NCBI GenBank assembly: GCA_023442525.1
Contig: JAEZZA010000002.1
Location: 62,001 to 126,000, forward strand
Length of the DNA: 64,000 nucleotides
Origin: Bacteroidota bacterium
Lineage (GTDB): Bacteria; Bacteroidota; Bacteroidia; Bacteroidales; UBA10428
Reading direction: 5' to 3'
The translations under genes were made by a program, and so were the position numbers. Positions 25,983-36,245 of this stretch are shown piece after piece. The notes under the pieces are model-generated. The model made no database searches and was not told the origin of the DNA. It saw only the letters and a list, made by a program, of their open reading frames with translations. Numbering within the stretch: position 1 is the first letter of the stretch; every line of letters starts with the position of its first letter.

Positions 25983-28763
25983 ATGCCACGGAAAATCAAG
26001 TGGACTATCCTACCGTTTATTATTTCTTCCGCTTTAATTCTTGCTGCTCTCTATATTTTTAATTTAACCCGGGCAACCGACGGTTCGGAACCCCTCGACG
26101 CCATTCCGCTATCCGCATCCGTCATTGTGAAAATAAATGATGCCCGGCGAATTCTTGAAAAAGCTTCCGACAGCAATCCCATATGGAATGAACTAACTCA
26201 ACTGCCCTGGTTTGGCAAAATTAAACGCCAGCTTAAATTTATTGATTCGCTATCACACGGTTATCCTGAGGTGCGCGACATTATTAATAACTCCCCGTCG
26301 GTATTTTCGGTACACCTTACCGGCAGGGATAAACTGACGGTTTTGCATGTATTCCGCCTCCCATCCCGAACAGGTGCTAAAGACATAAAAGAACTGATCA
26401 GCAGGCTGGTAATGAATTCGGGGACCATGACCCCGCGCAGATACGAAGGTACAGAAATCAATGAAGTAGCTTTGCTTGACAAGTCGGGCATCGGTAACTT
26501 CCAGTTTGCGGTTCACAGGGGAATTCTTCTGATCAGCTTTTCGGCAACCATACTGGAAGATGCTCTCCGCCAAATGGAATCCGGTGAATCGTTCGATGCC
26601 GATCCCGGATTTAAGAGGATCTATTCCACAGCCGGCAAGAATGTTGTCGCCAACGTATTCGTTAATTTCAAAGAATTTCCCAAGAGTATTTCAGCCTTTG
26701 TTCAAAATGAGTATAAATCGGAAATACGTGCAGTGCGCAACTTTGCCGGTTGGGCTGAACTCGATCTGAACCCTTTATCCGAAATGATTCTGATGAATGG
26801 TTTTGTGAATCCCTCCGATTCCGGTAATACCATGGCATCGGTGATTGCCCGTCAGTCGCCTGGCAGAATTCTTGCCGATGAAGTACTTCCGTCGTCGGTA
26901 ACAGCCTTTTTCGCACTTCACCTGTCGCAGCCCGAAATGTACTTTGAACAGTACCGTGAATTGTTAAAGAACGAAGGCCGTTTTACCTCTTATAATAACA
27001 CACTGCAATCGATAAATAATTCCTATAAAACGAATTTTCCGGAAGATTTCACTTCAGTAATGGACCGTGAAGCTGTTCTGGCCATTGACGGCAGCAATAC
27101 CGAGGGTGAAAATCCGGGAGTGTTCTTTCTGCTCCGGATAAAAAGCAGGACACAGGCCGAAGAAAGGTTTCGTTCGATAGTTACCTCAATTGCAGCCTCT
27201 CAGTCGAAACCAGTGGAATCATTGATCACTTCTTACCGGTTCGATGCCGATCTGTCATTTAACATTTACGAACTGCCCATACGGCAATTAATTGCCAAGT
27301 TATTCGGACCGGCGTACTCCGTTCTCGATCATCATTATTTTGTGGTGCTTGACAATTATATCGTGTTTGCCGATTCGCCCGGCTCGTTGAAATCGCTCAT
27401 ACGCGACTATGTACTGAACAAGACTCTTGCTAACGATGCAACATACAGGGAATTCCGAAAAGATTTATCACCGCGGTCGAACCTCTGGATGTGGTGCGAC
27501 CTGGGAAGAAGTCAATCCTTCTTTTCCAGATTTCTGAATACCCGGTATTCAAAATCGTGGCAGAAGAATCTCGCCACCTTTCAGAAGATCAGGATGGCAG
27601 GACTGCAATTGTATGAGAATAATAATATGTTGTACAGCAATTTCCTGTTGCGGCACGTGGCATCTTTCAGCGCCACAGCACAAACCGTATGGGAAAGCAG
27701 GCTCGACACCCTGTCGGATTTCAAGCCGGTATTTGTAGCCAATCACCAAACCGGGGAAAATGAAGTATTTGTTCAGGATCTTAAAAACAACATATACCTG
27801 ATCAATCAGGTAGGAAGAGTTCTTTGGAAGATTCAGCTTCCCGGGCCCATATTGAGCGAAGTCTTTCAGATTGATTATTACAGGAACGGGAAATTGCAAT
27901 TGCTGTTCAGCACCAGCAATCAGATTTACCTGGTCGACCGGAACGGGAATTTTGTGGAAAGATATCCTGTAACCCTGCGTTCACCGGCCACTAACGGAGT
28001 ATCGGTATTCGATTATGACAACAACAGGGATTACAGGTTATTTATAGCTTGCACTGACAGGCATGTATATGCCTATAATCGCGAAGGTAATCTGCTTCAG
28101 GGATGGGAATTTAATCAATCCGAAAGTAATGTCACCCAGTCTGTGAATCATTTTCGTGTAGGCGACAAAGATTTTATCGTTTTCGGAGATTCTTACAAGA
28201 CTTATATACTCGACAGGAAAGGAAATCCGAGGGTAAATGTAGATGCTTATTTTCCGCGGTCGGCAAATAATAATTATTACCTGAGTACGGTATCACCCGG
28301 AGGCCCGGCCCTGGTTACCACGGATACCACGGGCAAGGTGTATTTCATGAGCTTTACCGGAAATATAAGAACTGTTGAATTGCCCGGAAAATTTACCAAC
28401 CGGCACTATTTCGATTTCAGGGATGTTAACGGCGACAACCGTCCCGATTACATATTTCTTGAAGATGACAGGTTAACGGTATATGCCAACGACGAATCGC
28501 GACTGTTTACTTACAGATTTGGCAAGCCTGTACGATCGAAACCTGCATATTACCAGTTCTCTGCAACCGATAAAAAATTAGGTTTCGTATCGCGCGAAGC
28601 CAATCTCATCTATCTGATCAACAGTAATGGCGAATTGTATAACGGTTTTCCCCTGCAGGGAAACACACCGTTCAGTATAGGCAATTTCGGGGATACATTA
28701 TCACGCTTCAACCTGGTTGTCGGAAGCAGCGACAACTTCCTTTATAACTACAGGGTGATGTAA
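25983..28763 (+). CDS. DUF3352 membrane-anchored protein with C-terminal beta-propeller
   Basis: A 926-residue protein with one N-terminal membrane anchor (residues 7-27, WTILPFIISSALILAALYIF). A DUF3352-type domain follows at about 30-550, starting DAIPLSASVIVKINDARRILEK. The C-terminal third (about 570-926) has repeated blades such as NEVFVQDLKNNIYLINQVGRVLW, NQIYLVDRNGNFVERYPV and NRDYRLFIACTDRHVYAYNREG, which look like a PQQ/FG-GAP-type beta-propeller. It most likely faces the periplasm. Function unknown. A strong hairpin follows it. Confidence 0.75.
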   Translation: MPRKIKWTILPFIISSALILAALYIFNLTRATDGSEPLDAIPLSASVIVKINDARRILEKASDSNPIWNELTQLPWFGKIKRQLKFIDSLSHGYPEVRDIINNSPSVFSVHLTGRDKLTVLHVFRLPSRTGAKDIKELISRLVMNSGTMTPRRYEGTEINEVALLDKSGIGNFQFAVHRGILLISFSATILEDALRQMESGESFDADPGFKRIYSTAGKNVVANVFVNFKEFPKSISAFVQNEYKSEIRAVRNFAGWAELDLNPLSEMILMNGFVNPSDSGNTMASVIARQSPGRILADEVLPSSVTAFFALHLSQPEMYFEQYRELLKNEGRFTSYNNTLQSINNSYKTNFPEDFTSVMDREAVLAIDGSNTEGENPGVFFLLRIKSRTQAEERFRSIVTSIAASQSKPVESLITSYRFDADLSFNIYELPIRQLIAKLFGPAYSVLDHHYFVVLDNYIVFADSPGSLKSLIRDYVLNKTLANDATYREFRKDLSPRSNLWMWCDLGRSQSFFSRFLNTRYSKSWQKNLATFQKIRMAGLQLYENNNMLYSNFLLRHVASFSATAQTVWESRLDTLSDFKPVFVANHQTGENEVFVQDLKNNIYLINQVGRVLWKIQLPGPILSEVFQIDYYRNGKLQLLFSTSNQIYLVDRNGNFVERYPVTLRSPATNGVSVFDYDNNRDYRLFIACTDRHVYAYNREGNLLQGWEFNQSESNVTQSVNHFRVGDKDFIVFGDSYKTYILDRKGNPRVNVDAYFPRSANNNYYLSTVSPGGPALVTTDTTGKVYFMSFTGNIRTVELPGKFTNRHYFDFRDVNGDNRPDYIFLEDDRLTVYANDESRLFTYRFGKPVRSKPAYYQFSATDKKLGFVSREANLIYLINSNGELYNGFPLQGNTPFSIGNFGDTLSRFNLVVGSSDNFLYNYRVM

Positions 28764-28832
28764 CGGCGTTTGTGGTATATCGGATAAGCAGTCTGATCCA
28801 GTGCTCTCCGGTTTTTTTCTAAAAAATGCTGA

Positions 28833-28862
28833 AAAATAATGTTATCGGGGTAACATTATTTT
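28833..28862 (+). terminator. Hairpin terminator after the DUF3352 gene
   Basis: AAAATAATGTTA TCGGGG TAACATTATTTT is a perfect 12-bp stem with a 6-nt loop, ending in T. It isolates the gene from the type IX secretion operon that follows. The rest of the 251-bp gap holds the presumed porP promoter and no gene. Confidence 0.7.
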
Positions 28863-28940
28863 ACAGTTTAAGTATAATAGGGGAAAATGTGAAAAAGTTT
28901 ATTAACAGATTAGTGTTAATTTTGACTTGTTGTTGAACAA

Positions 28941-28948
28941 TATTTTTG
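28941..28948 (+). promoter_or_regulatory. Candidate -7 box of the T9SS operon
   Basis: TATTTTTG matches TAnnTTTG. A TTTTG ends 16 bp upstream, a little closer than usual. The porP start lies 66 bp downstream. Confidence 0.45.
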
Positions 28949-29014
28949 CTTATTTTACCTTTTATGTAGGCCATTTATAGCCGTTTATAAACGATTAAAG
29001 CAGGGATGTAAAAC

Positions 29015-29959
29015 ATGAAAAAATTAACATTGGTCTTTTTCGCCTGTATGGTTTTGACGGGCGCTTTTTCGCAACAGGAAAGACAGGTAAGCCACTATAT
29101 GTACGACCATATTTCAATAAACCCTGGATCTGCCGGAAGCAGCGATATGATCTCAACCCATGCCATCATCAGGCAGCAATGGCCCGGTATGGATGGTGCT
29201 CCGGTTGATTTCATACTCAACCTGAGTGCTCCTTTCAGGTTGGGGACCACTCATCATGGTGTGGGTTTATCGATATGGCAGGACGAATTGGGATTTAACA
29301 GCGATATTGAAGCGAATTTGTCGTATGCCTTCCAGTTTTCGGTCGGAAATGGCAGGCTTGGAATTGGTGTTACCGGAATGGCCATAAACCGCAGTGTCAA
29401 CGGCGACTGGGTATTTCCGGGTCAGATTGTGACGAACGATCAGGTTGTTCCCACCGGTGATCAGAATGAATTCGCTATTGATATGGGATTCGGACTTTTT
29501 TACAGCACCGAAGAATTATATGTGGGATTATCATCGACCCGTTTGCTGGAAAGCGATTTTACCTATGAGAATTCAACCGGGGTGGATGCCACGGAAACAC
29601 TTGCCCGTCAGTACTACCTGACTGCAGGTTATTCGCTTCAGTTAGCGAATCCACTTTATGAAATATTGCCTTCAATTTTTTTGTACTCAGACACTAAAGT
29701 GACCAAAATTGACGTTAATGCCACATTGATGTACAATAAAAAGTTTTGGGGAGGCGTTTCCTACAGGGTTGGTTCCGCTATAGTTGGAATGGTCGGAGTC
29801 AGTATCCTGAACGGAGTTAAAATTGGATATGCTTATGACTTCGATACCTCAAAACTGATGAACGTAACAAAAGGCAGTCACGAGATTATGGTGGGTTACG
29901 ATTTCAGGATCGGAGTGGATAAAATTCCTCAGAAATACAAAAGTATCAGATATCTATAA
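29015..29959 (+). CDS. porP: Type IX secretion system outer-membrane protein PorP/SprF
   Basis: Outer-membrane beta-barrel of the PorP/SprF family, which works with the PorK/N ring in type IX secretion and, in gliding species, with adhesin delivery. The 314-residue protein has a signal peptide (MKKLTLVFFACMVLTGAFS), then the family opening QERQVSHYMYDHISINPGSAGSS, and amphipathic strands ending in VGYDFRIG. First gene of porP-gldKLMN; the order supports the assignment. Paralogues are common, so it could serve a subset of cargo. Confidence 0.93.
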   Translation: MKKLTLVFFACMVLTGAFSQQERQVSHYMYDHISINPGSAGSSDMISTHAIIRQQWPGMDGAPVDFILNLSAPFRLGTTHHGVGLSIWQDELGFNSDIEANLSYAFQFSVGNGRLGIGVTGMAINRSVNGDWVFPGQIVTNDQVVPTGDQNEFAIDMGFGLFYSTEELYVGLSSTRLLESDFTYENSTGVDATETLARQYYLTAGYSLQLANPLYEILPSIFLYSDTKVTKIDVNATLMYNKKFWGGVSYRVGSAIVGMVGVSILNGVKIGYAYDFDTSKLMNVTKGSHEIMVGYDFRIGVDKIPQKYKSIRYL

Positions 29960-30010
29960 AATATTTCATTAAATAAAACGGCATCTAATTCGGACAAACA
30001 TCATTCAAAT

Positions 30011-31354
30011 ATGAAAAAGTTATTTTCTCTAGCACTTGTGTTATCGCTGTTTATCATCAGCAGTTGTTCAAACCGGGGTTCCGGTAGCGGTGAGTTGATT
30101 GGCGTTGAAGGGAGACCAAGGGCTTATAGTGAACCTGAACCTTACGGTATGGTATTTATACCACAAGGTAGCTATAACATGGGCGTTAACGACCAGGAAG
30201 TTGCATGGGCGCAATCTTCGCAGACAAAAACCGTTACCGTTGAACCATTCTGGATGGACGAAACGGAGATTACCAACAACGAATACAGACAATTTGTATT
30301 CTGGGTACGCGATTCGATTATGCGTCGTTTACTGGGTGAACAGATGGATGACTTCGTTATTACCGAGGATGAAATGGGAAATCCCATTGAACCGCCTGCA
30401 ATCAACTGGGAAACCAGGATAGACAGACGTGACGAGGAAATCAATGAGATTCTTAATGAATTGTATCTGAACAAACAGGAACGCTTTTACAACAAGAAGG
30501 AAATCGATACCCGTAAGCTCATGTATGAGTATTTCTGGATCGACTACAAGCAGGCAGCACGCAAGGGAAATCGCTATAATTTCGATACCAAAAAGTACGA
30601 AGGATTCATCATCGACAACCAGGGTGAAAAAGTTGAGATCACCGATCGTTCGTCATTTGTAATCCGCGATGTTGTTAATGTATATCCCGATACTCTGGTA
30701 TGGATTGCCGATTTCACCTATTCATTCAATGAGCCTTATACGCTGATGTATTTCTGGCATCCTTCCTATGATAATTACCCTGTTGTAGGTGTTACCTGGA
30801 AACAGGCCACTGCATTCTGTATCTGGAGATCGATGCTTCTGAATTCAGCCCTGCGCGCCAAGGGAAATGCCGGTGCACACGATTACCGTTTACCCCTCGA
30901 AGCTGAATGGGAATATGCCGCACGCGGCGGTCTGGAAAATTCAATGTACCCCTGGGGAGGTTATTATACCCGTAATAAGGATGGTTGCTTCCTTGCAAAC
31001 TTCAAGCCCTTACGTGGTAACTATGCCGACGACGGCGGTGTAATGCCGGTTCCGGTTGGAACTTACCAGCCTAACGAATATGGTTTGTACGATATGGCAG
31101 GTAACGTGGCCGAATGGACTCTCACCGCGTTTGATGAATCGTCGTACTTCTTTTCACACGATTTGAACCCTGATTACAGGTATAACGCCCGTCCCGATGA
31201 TCCTCCCGTCATGAAAAGGAAAGTTGTAAGAGGCGGATCATGGAAAGATATTGGTTACTATTTGCAAAACGGAACCCGCACCTATGAATATCAGGATACT
31301 GCCAAATCATACATCGGTTTCCGTTGTGTAAGACCAGTACTTGGGGGTATTTAA
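30011..31354 (+). CDS. gldK: T9SS ring lipoprotein GldK (PorK)
   Basis: Outer-membrane lipoprotein that forms the periplasmic PorK/PorN ring. Lipoprotein signal MKKLFSLALVLSLFIISSC with the acylated Cys at residue 19. The body has a formylglycine-generating-enzyme (SUMF1) fold, beginning YGMVFIPQGSYNMGVNDQE and ending LYDMAGNVAEWT...VVRGGSWKD...YIGFRCVRP. It is a structural, not catalytic, use of that fold in this family. 447 residues, normal for GldK. Confidence 0.96.
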   Translation: MKKLFSLALVLSLFIISSCSNRGSGSGELIGVEGRPRAYSEPEPYGMVFIPQGSYNMGVNDQEVAWAQSSQTKTVTVEPFWMDETEITNNEYRQFVFWVRDSIMRRLLGEQMDDFVITEDEMGNPIEPPAINWETRIDRRDEEINEILNELYLNKQERFYNKKEIDTRKLMYEYFWIDYKQAARKGNRYNFDTKKYEGFIIDNQGEKVEITDRSSFVIRDVVNVYPDTLVWIADFTYSFNEPYTLMYFWHPSYDNYPVVGVTWKQATAFCIWRSMLLNSALRAKGNAGAHDYRLPLEAEWEYAARGGLENSMYPWGGYYTRNKDGCFLANFKPLRGNYADDGGVMPVPVGTYQPNEYGLYDMAGNVAEWTLTAFDESSYFFSHDLNPDYRYNARPDDPPVMKRKVVRGGSWKDIGYYLQNGTRTYEYQDTAKSYIGFRCVRPVLGGI

Positions 31355-31396
31355 TAATTAAGTGAAATAAATTACATACTAAACGCTAACTATACC

Positions 31397-32332
31397 ATGG
31401 CAAGCTTACAAGATATTACAGCAAGTTCCGGATGGAAAAAGTTTATGGCCAAACTTTATGGATGGGGCGCATCTGTTGTTATCATCGGTGCATTGTTCAA
31501 AATCCAGCACTGGAAATTTGCCGGACTTTTCCTGACAGCGGGTTTGCTAACCGAAGCTATCATTTTCTTCTTCTCTGCTTTTGAGCCTTTACATGAGGAA
31601 CTCGACTGGACATTGGTTTATCCCGAGCTCGCCGGTATGTCGGAACATGATGAAATCGAAGAGATGAAGCAACTCGACGCCGGAGTGGGCGGACGACCTG
31701 TTGAAAAAATTGAAAGTCTGCTCGGCGAAGCATCTCTGAACGAGGAAACTCTCAAAAATATAGGTACGGGATTACAGAAATTAAATGTCGCGGCTGCAGG
31801 TATTGCTGAAATTTCGGGTGCTACTGCAGCAACAAAAGAATTTCTGAATAATATCCAGACCGCTGCCAGCTCGGTTGGAAGTATGAATGAAACCTATGTT
31901 TCTACGGCAAATACCATTAAGGAATCTGCTACATCACTGGCCACAGCTTATCTGTCGACTGCCGAAGAGGTTTCAAAATCGGGCAGTGCAGTTGCCGGTT
32001 CTTACCAAAAAATTGCTGAAACCCTTCAGGGTGAACATGAATTAATAGCCCAGTCGGGACGCACTCATGAACAGCACCTTGAAGCGCTCAACAAAAATCT
32101 TTCCGCCCTTAATGCCGTTTATGAACTGCAGGTGAAGGAAGGAACCGACCACCTTCAGGGAACTCAGAAAGTATATACCGGTATCGAAGAAATGATCGCC
32201 AAGCTGAAAGATTCTATAGATGAAACTGCACGTTACAAGGAGGAAGTGGTAAAACTACGCGACAACCTTTCGTCTTTGAATAACATTTATGGCAATATGT
32301 TGTCGGCCATGAACGTGATCATCAACAAGTAA
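31397..32332 (+). CDS. gldL: T9SS motor protein GldL (PorL)
   Basis: Inner-membrane protein that with GldM forms the proton-driven rotary motor powering type IX secretion and gliding. The N-terminus (residues 20-63) has two membrane helices with the conserved GALFKIQHW text and a Glu (LLTEAIIFFFSAFEP) thought to sit in the proton path. The remaining 240 residues are cytoplasmic, helical and coiled-coil. 311 residues. A 42-nt gap follows gldK and 20 nt separate it from gldM. Confidence 0.96.
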   Translation: MASLQDITASSGWKKFMAKLYGWGASVVIIGALFKIQHWKFAGLFLTAGLLTEAIIFFFSAFEPLHEELDWTLVYPELAGMSEHDEIEEMKQLDAGVGGRPVEKIESLLGEASLNEETLKNIGTGLQKLNVAAAGIAEISGATAATKEFLNNIQTAASSVGSMNETYVSTANTIKESATSLATAYLSTAEEVSKSGSAVAGSYQKIAETLQGEHELIAQSGRTHEQHLEALNKNLSALNAVYELQVKEGTDHLQGTQKVYTGIEEMIAKLKDSIDETARYKEEVVKLRDNLSSLNNIYGNMLSAMNVIINK

Positions 32333-32352
32333 AAATCTCAGCGCAGCACATT

Positions 32353-34026
32353 ATGGCACACGGCAAAGAGACTCCAAGACAAAAGATGATCGGTATGATG
32401 TATTTGGTGCTGACTGCATTGTTGGCACTGAATGTATCCAAGTCCGTTCTTGATGCTTTCCTGATCATTGATGAAGGACTGGAGAAGACCGGCATTACCA
32501 TGGAGAATAAGAACAAGGAGGTATATACCGAATTTGAAAAGCAAAATAGCATTAACCCTGCTAAAACAGCTATCTGGCTTGAAAGAGCTAATGAGGTTCG
32601 GGAACGTACCCAGAAATTGTACGATTATATCCAGGATGTTAAGCTGAGGACACTGAACGAGGCTGAAAGGGGTAAATCGGCTGCTATAACTGGTAGATCG
32701 ATTGAAAGAGAAAAAATCGAGGCTACTGATAATTACGATACTCCACACCGTATCATGATCGGGAATGAGCTGAACGACAAGAGTGAGGCACGTATACTTA
32801 AAAATGAAATTGCCTCTCTTCGTGAATTCATGCTTACACTGGTAAAAGAAAAAGAACTTCCCGATGCACTCAAACAGTCGATTCAAAAAAGTTTGAATAC
32901 CGACCCTCCGGAATTAAAAGGCCGGAAAAACGATCCTGAACTGCAAACCTGGGAATATCATAAGTTTGGACATTCTCCACTGCTGGGATTCATCGCTATC
33001 ATGTCGTCGTTACAAATCGACCTGAGAAATGCAGAATCGGAAATGATCAATTACCTGTATGCACAGATCAGCGCCGGTGAAGTAAAATTCAATGAACTCG
33101 AAGCAGTTGTTATACCCAACTCCAATTACGTGATCCGTGGTAATCCCTACAGGGCAAATATTTACCTGGCTGCACGTGATACCACGCAGGCTCCTGTAAT
33201 TGAGGTTGTAGAAGGTGTTAAGGAACCCTGGGTTACGAAAACCGATCCTGTAACCGGGGCAGTTACTTACGAAAAACGCGAAGGACTGAATTACAGAGCC
33301 ATCCCTGTTGAAAAAGGAACCGGTAAAGGTATTTATGAAATATCCGGAAATTCGGTGGGACAGCGTGTATGGGGAGGTATCATAAGAATTCAGGGACCCG
33401 ATGGTAACGATATCATCCGGCCCTTCTCCTCGGAATACATGGTTGCCGAAGGAAGTGTCGCCGTTTCGCCCACCAAGATGAACGTTTTCTATCTGGCTGT
33501 GGATAATCCAGTCGACATTTCAGTATCGGGTGTCGCCGGTAATAAGATAAGGGCTACAGCAACCAACGGTAATCTCGAACCACGTGGAAATTCATTCAAT
33601 ATTGTTCCCCGCAGAATCGGTAACTGTATGATCACAGTTTCCGCAGAGATCGATGGCAAATGGACCAACGTTGGAACCAAAGAATTCCGTGTGAAAGCTG
33701 TACCCGACCCGGTTGCAACCGTTGGTGGTCAGCGCGGTGGTGCAATGGCTAAAAACGTTCTTATGGCTCAGGCCGGTGTAATGGCAAGTATGCCACCCGA
33801 CTTTGAATTCGACCTGAAATTTAATGTGACACAGTTTACAGTGGGTACTGTAGTACAGGGGTTCCTACAGGAAAAAACCGTAAGGGGAGCCGCCTTTAAC
33901 CAGGAAATCAGGAACCTCATCAATAACGTTCCAAGAGGTAACCAGGTAACTATCAGTGAGGTTAAAGCCGTTGGTCCGGATGGCTCGGTGAGAGACCTTA
34001 ACTCAATAATATTAAAGTTGAATTAG
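32353..34026 (+). CDS. gldM: T9SS motor protein GldM (PorM)
   Basis: Single-pass inner-membrane partner of GldL; its periplasmic shaft reaches the GldK/N ring. The N-terminal MAHGKETPRQKMIGMMYLVLTALLALNVSKSVLDAF contains the one membrane helix, followed by a helical D1 and beta-rich D2-D4 domains (residues ~225-557). 557 residues is slightly longer than the gliding reference of about 515. Located between gldL and gldN with short gaps. Confidence 0.96.
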   Translation: MAHGKETPRQKMIGMMYLVLTALLALNVSKSVLDAFLIIDEGLEKTGITMENKNKEVYTEFEKQNSINPAKTAIWLERANEVRERTQKLYDYIQDVKLRTLNEAERGKSAAITGRSIEREKIEATDNYDTPHRIMIGNELNDKSEARILKNEIASLREFMLTLVKEKELPDALKQSIQKSLNTDPPELKGRKNDPELQTWEYHKFGHSPLLGFIAIMSSLQIDLRNAESEMINYLYAQISAGEVKFNELEAVVIPNSNYVIRGNPYRANIYLAARDTTQAPVIEVVEGVKEPWVTKTDPVTGAVTYEKREGLNYRAIPVEKGTGKGIYEISGNSVGQRVWGGIIRIQGPDGNDIIRPFSSEYMVAEGSVAVSPTKMNVFYLAVDNPVDISVSGVAGNKIRATATNGNLEPRGNSFNIVPRRIGNCMITVSAEIDGKWTNVGTKEFRVKAVPDPVATVGGQRGGAMAKNVLMAQAGVMASMPPDFEFDLKFNVTQFTVGTVVQGFLQEKTVRGAAFNQEIRNLINNVPRGNQVTISEVKAVGPDGSVRDLNSIILKLN

Positions 34027-34049
34027 TAAATTATATTATAATTATTCAG

Positions 34050-34910
34050 ATGAAACGAATTGCTTTATTTGTAATGGGATTGGCAATGTTTGCAGTTGTT
34101 CCGCAAAAAATGACAGCCCAGGATATTCTCACAGAAGTGTATACACGTGAGCATATACCCAACAAAGCCCCCGTGCCCTACGCTTATCTTCGTGAAGCCG
34201 ATGTAATGTGGGCTAAGGATATCTATCGCATTATCGATCTGAAGCAGAAACAGAATCTGCCCCTCTATTATCCGGTTAATCCCATCAATGACCGCTATAA
34301 CCTGGTTTCATTGATATTATGGGGTATCGATAACGAAGGTATACGCGCCTTTTCATCTGACGATCCGAATAATGAATTCACTATTCCTCTTGACAGGGCT
34401 CAGATCGATGACTATTTCGGAGCCGGTACTCAAACTATCAAACGTTTGGATATGAACGGGGATCTTGTTGATACAACCATCACAAACGACCGAAGGATCG
34501 ACGAGGTAAAACAGATCCTGGTAAAGGAGAAATGGTTTTTCGATAAAAACCACTCGGTAATGAATGTTCGTATAGTCGGCCTTTGCCCGATCAGAGTGTT
34601 TAACCAGCTCGACGATCAGGGAATGCCCACTGAAACTATTATGAAGAAGAAAACCGTTTGGGTTTATTTCCCCGAACTCAGGCCTCTGTTCGCACGTCAT
34701 GAAATTTTCAATGAGCATAACGACGCGCATCGTATATCATTCGATGATTATTTTATCCAGAGAAGATTCAACAGCTATATTTTCGCCGAATCAAACGTGT
34801 ATTCAAACCGTGTAATCACGGACTACTCGATAGGTCTCGACGCCCTTCTCGAAGGAGAACGTATTAAACAATACCTGTTTGAAACCGAACACGATTTGTG
34901 GGAGTACTAG
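34050..34910 (+). CDS. gldN: T9SS ring protein GldN (PorN)
   Basis: Periplasmic protein that binds GldK to form the ring of the type IX system. Signal peptide MKRIALFVMGLAMFAVVPQKMTAQ (cut after residue 24), then the family sequence DVMWAKDIYRIIDLKQKQNLPLYYP and VKQILVKEKWFFDKNHSVMNVRIVGL. 286 residues. Last gene of the operon; a strong terminator follows 24 nt after the stop. Confidence 0.96.
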   Translation: MKRIALFVMGLAMFAVVPQKMTAQDILTEVYTREHIPNKAPVPYAYLREADVMWAKDIYRIIDLKQKQNLPLYYPVNPINDRYNLVSLILWGIDNEGIRAFSSDDPNNEFTIPLDRAQIDDYFGAGTQTIKRLDMNGDLVDTTITNDRRIDEVKQILVKEKWFFDKNHSVMNVRIVGLCPIRVFNQLDDQGMPTETIMKKKTVWVYFPELRPLFARHEIFNEHNDAHRISFDDYFIQRRFNSYIFAESNVYSNRVITDYSIGLDALLEGERIKQYLFETEHDLWEY

Positions 34911-34934
34911 GATTTTCAGTACTGGATAAAATAG

Positions 34935-34962
34935 AAAAAGCTGCGCAAACCGCAGCTTTTTT
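34935..34962. terminator. Bidirectional terminator between gldN and manC
   Basis: AAAAAGCTGCG CAAAC CGCAGCTTTTTT: an 11-bp perfect stem with A-run and T-run on the two sides. It works in both reading directions and lies between the convergent ends of gldN (34910) and manC (35007). Confidence 0.9.
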
Positions 34963-35006
34963 ATTTATAGCCTTCTTTGGTTTCTGTGGCGACAGAAAGC
35001 AACAAA

Positions 35007-36101
35007 CTAAATAAACCCTTCCCCCTTCTCCAGCTTCACATCATTCACAAAGTTTTTTATCTTCTGCTCATCCTGCTTGCGGCAGATGAGAAGGATATTG
35101 TCGGATTCAACCACAATGTAATCCTCGAGCCCCTGTATCACGGCAAGCTTGTTCTCGGGTATGTTGATGAGGCAGTTTTTTGAATTGTAACAAAATACAT
35201 TTTCTCCTGTAACAGAGTTGTTTTCTTCGTCCTTCGAAAGCATGTCGTAAAGCGACCCCCAGGTTCCCAGGTCCGACCATCCGAAATCGGAGCACAACAC
35301 ATGCACGTTCTCCGCCTTTTCCATAATGCCGTAATCGATTGAAATATTCTTGCAGTTGGGATATACCCGGTTTATAAAATCACTCTCCTGGTTTGTGTTA
35401 TAAAATTCAATACCCTCCCGGAACAACTGGTCCACTTCAGGCAGAAATGCCGTAAATGCCTTCATTATAGTGGGAAGCGACCAGAAAAACATTCCGGAAT
35501 TCCAGAAGAAATCACCACTCTGAAGAAAGATCTCGGCCATCTGCAAATCGGGCTTCTCGGTAAAAGTCTTTACCTTTCTGAAACTCTGATTTAATTCAAT
35601 ACTGGTCTTATCTCCATTAATCTGAATATACCCGTAACCCGTTTCAGGCCGGTTTGGCTGAATTCCAAGGGTAAGCATGCTTTCGTTCTTACTTACGAAA
35701 TCGAGTCCCTTCTTCACAACTTCAAGAAAATCATGCTCCTTGAGTATGATATGATCCGACGGAGCCACAAGTATTTTTGCATTCGGATCGGAAAGACTGA
35801 TCTTATAATTTGCATAGGCAATACACGGTGCCGTATTGCGACGCATTGGCTCAAGCAGCACCTGCTGCGATTTTATTTCGGGTAACTGCTTTTTTACCAG
35901 ATCCTCGTAATCTTCATTCGTAACAATAAGTATGTTTTCTATAGGAATGACTTTTCTGATACGATCGACGGTTTGTTGCAGCAAGGTACGACCGGTTCCC
36001 AGAATGTCAAGGAATTGTTTCGGCTTTTTTGTACGGCTTAACGGCCAGAAACGGCTTCCGATTCCTCCGGCCATAACGATGCAAAAATTACTTTTGTCCA
36101 T
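35007..36101 (-). CDS. manC: Mannose-1-phosphate guanylyltransferase
   Basis: Makes GDP-mannose from mannose-1-phosphate and GTP for glycan and O-antigen synthesis. The 364-residue protein has the nucleotidyltransferase signature VMAGGIGSRFWPLSRTKKPKQFL at residues 10-32, LEPMRRNTAPCIAYA, VAPSDHII, the FTEKPD motif and FFWNSGMFFW. It lacks the C-terminal phosphomannose isomerase domain of bifunctional ManC/AlgA proteins. Divergent from mlaE; no other sugar-nucleotide genes are next to it. Confidence 0.95.
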   Translation of the reverse strand: MDKSNFCIVMAGGIGSRFWPLSRTKKPKQFLDILGTGRTLLQQTVDRIRKVIPIENILIVTNEDYEDLVKKQLPEIKSQQVLLEPMRRNTAPCIAYANYKISLSDPNAKILVAPSDHIILKEHDFLEVVKKGLDFVSKNESMLTLGIQPNRPETGYGYIQINGDKTSIELNQSFRKVKTFTEKPDLQMAEIFLQSGDFFWNSGMFFWSLPTIMKAFTAFLPEVDQLFREGIEFYNTNQESDFINRVYPNCKNISIDYGIMEKAENVHVLCSDFGWSDLGTWGSLYDMLSKDEENNSVTGENVFCYNSKNCLINIPENKLAVIQGLEDYIVVESDNILLICRKQDEQKIKNFVNDVKLEKGEGFI

Positions 36102-36194
36102 TGATTATTAATAGTTTAAGTTATTCCTATAATTGTAACGAATTTAGCAAATTAACTTTTTGATTGTGAATTTATTTTGATATTGTCAGTTATA

Positions 36195-36221
36195 TTGACG
36201 GTTAATAAAGGTTTAACTTTG
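36195..36221 (+). promoter_or_regulatory. Promoter of mlaE-mlaF
   Basis: TAACTTTG at 36214-36221 matches TAnnTTTG; TTG at 36195-36197 is 16 bp upstream, slightly short. A second -7-like TATTTTTG lies at the end of the gap, just before the ATG. Confidence 0.45.
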
Positions 36222-36245
36222 ATTATATAATATTATTTTTGATGC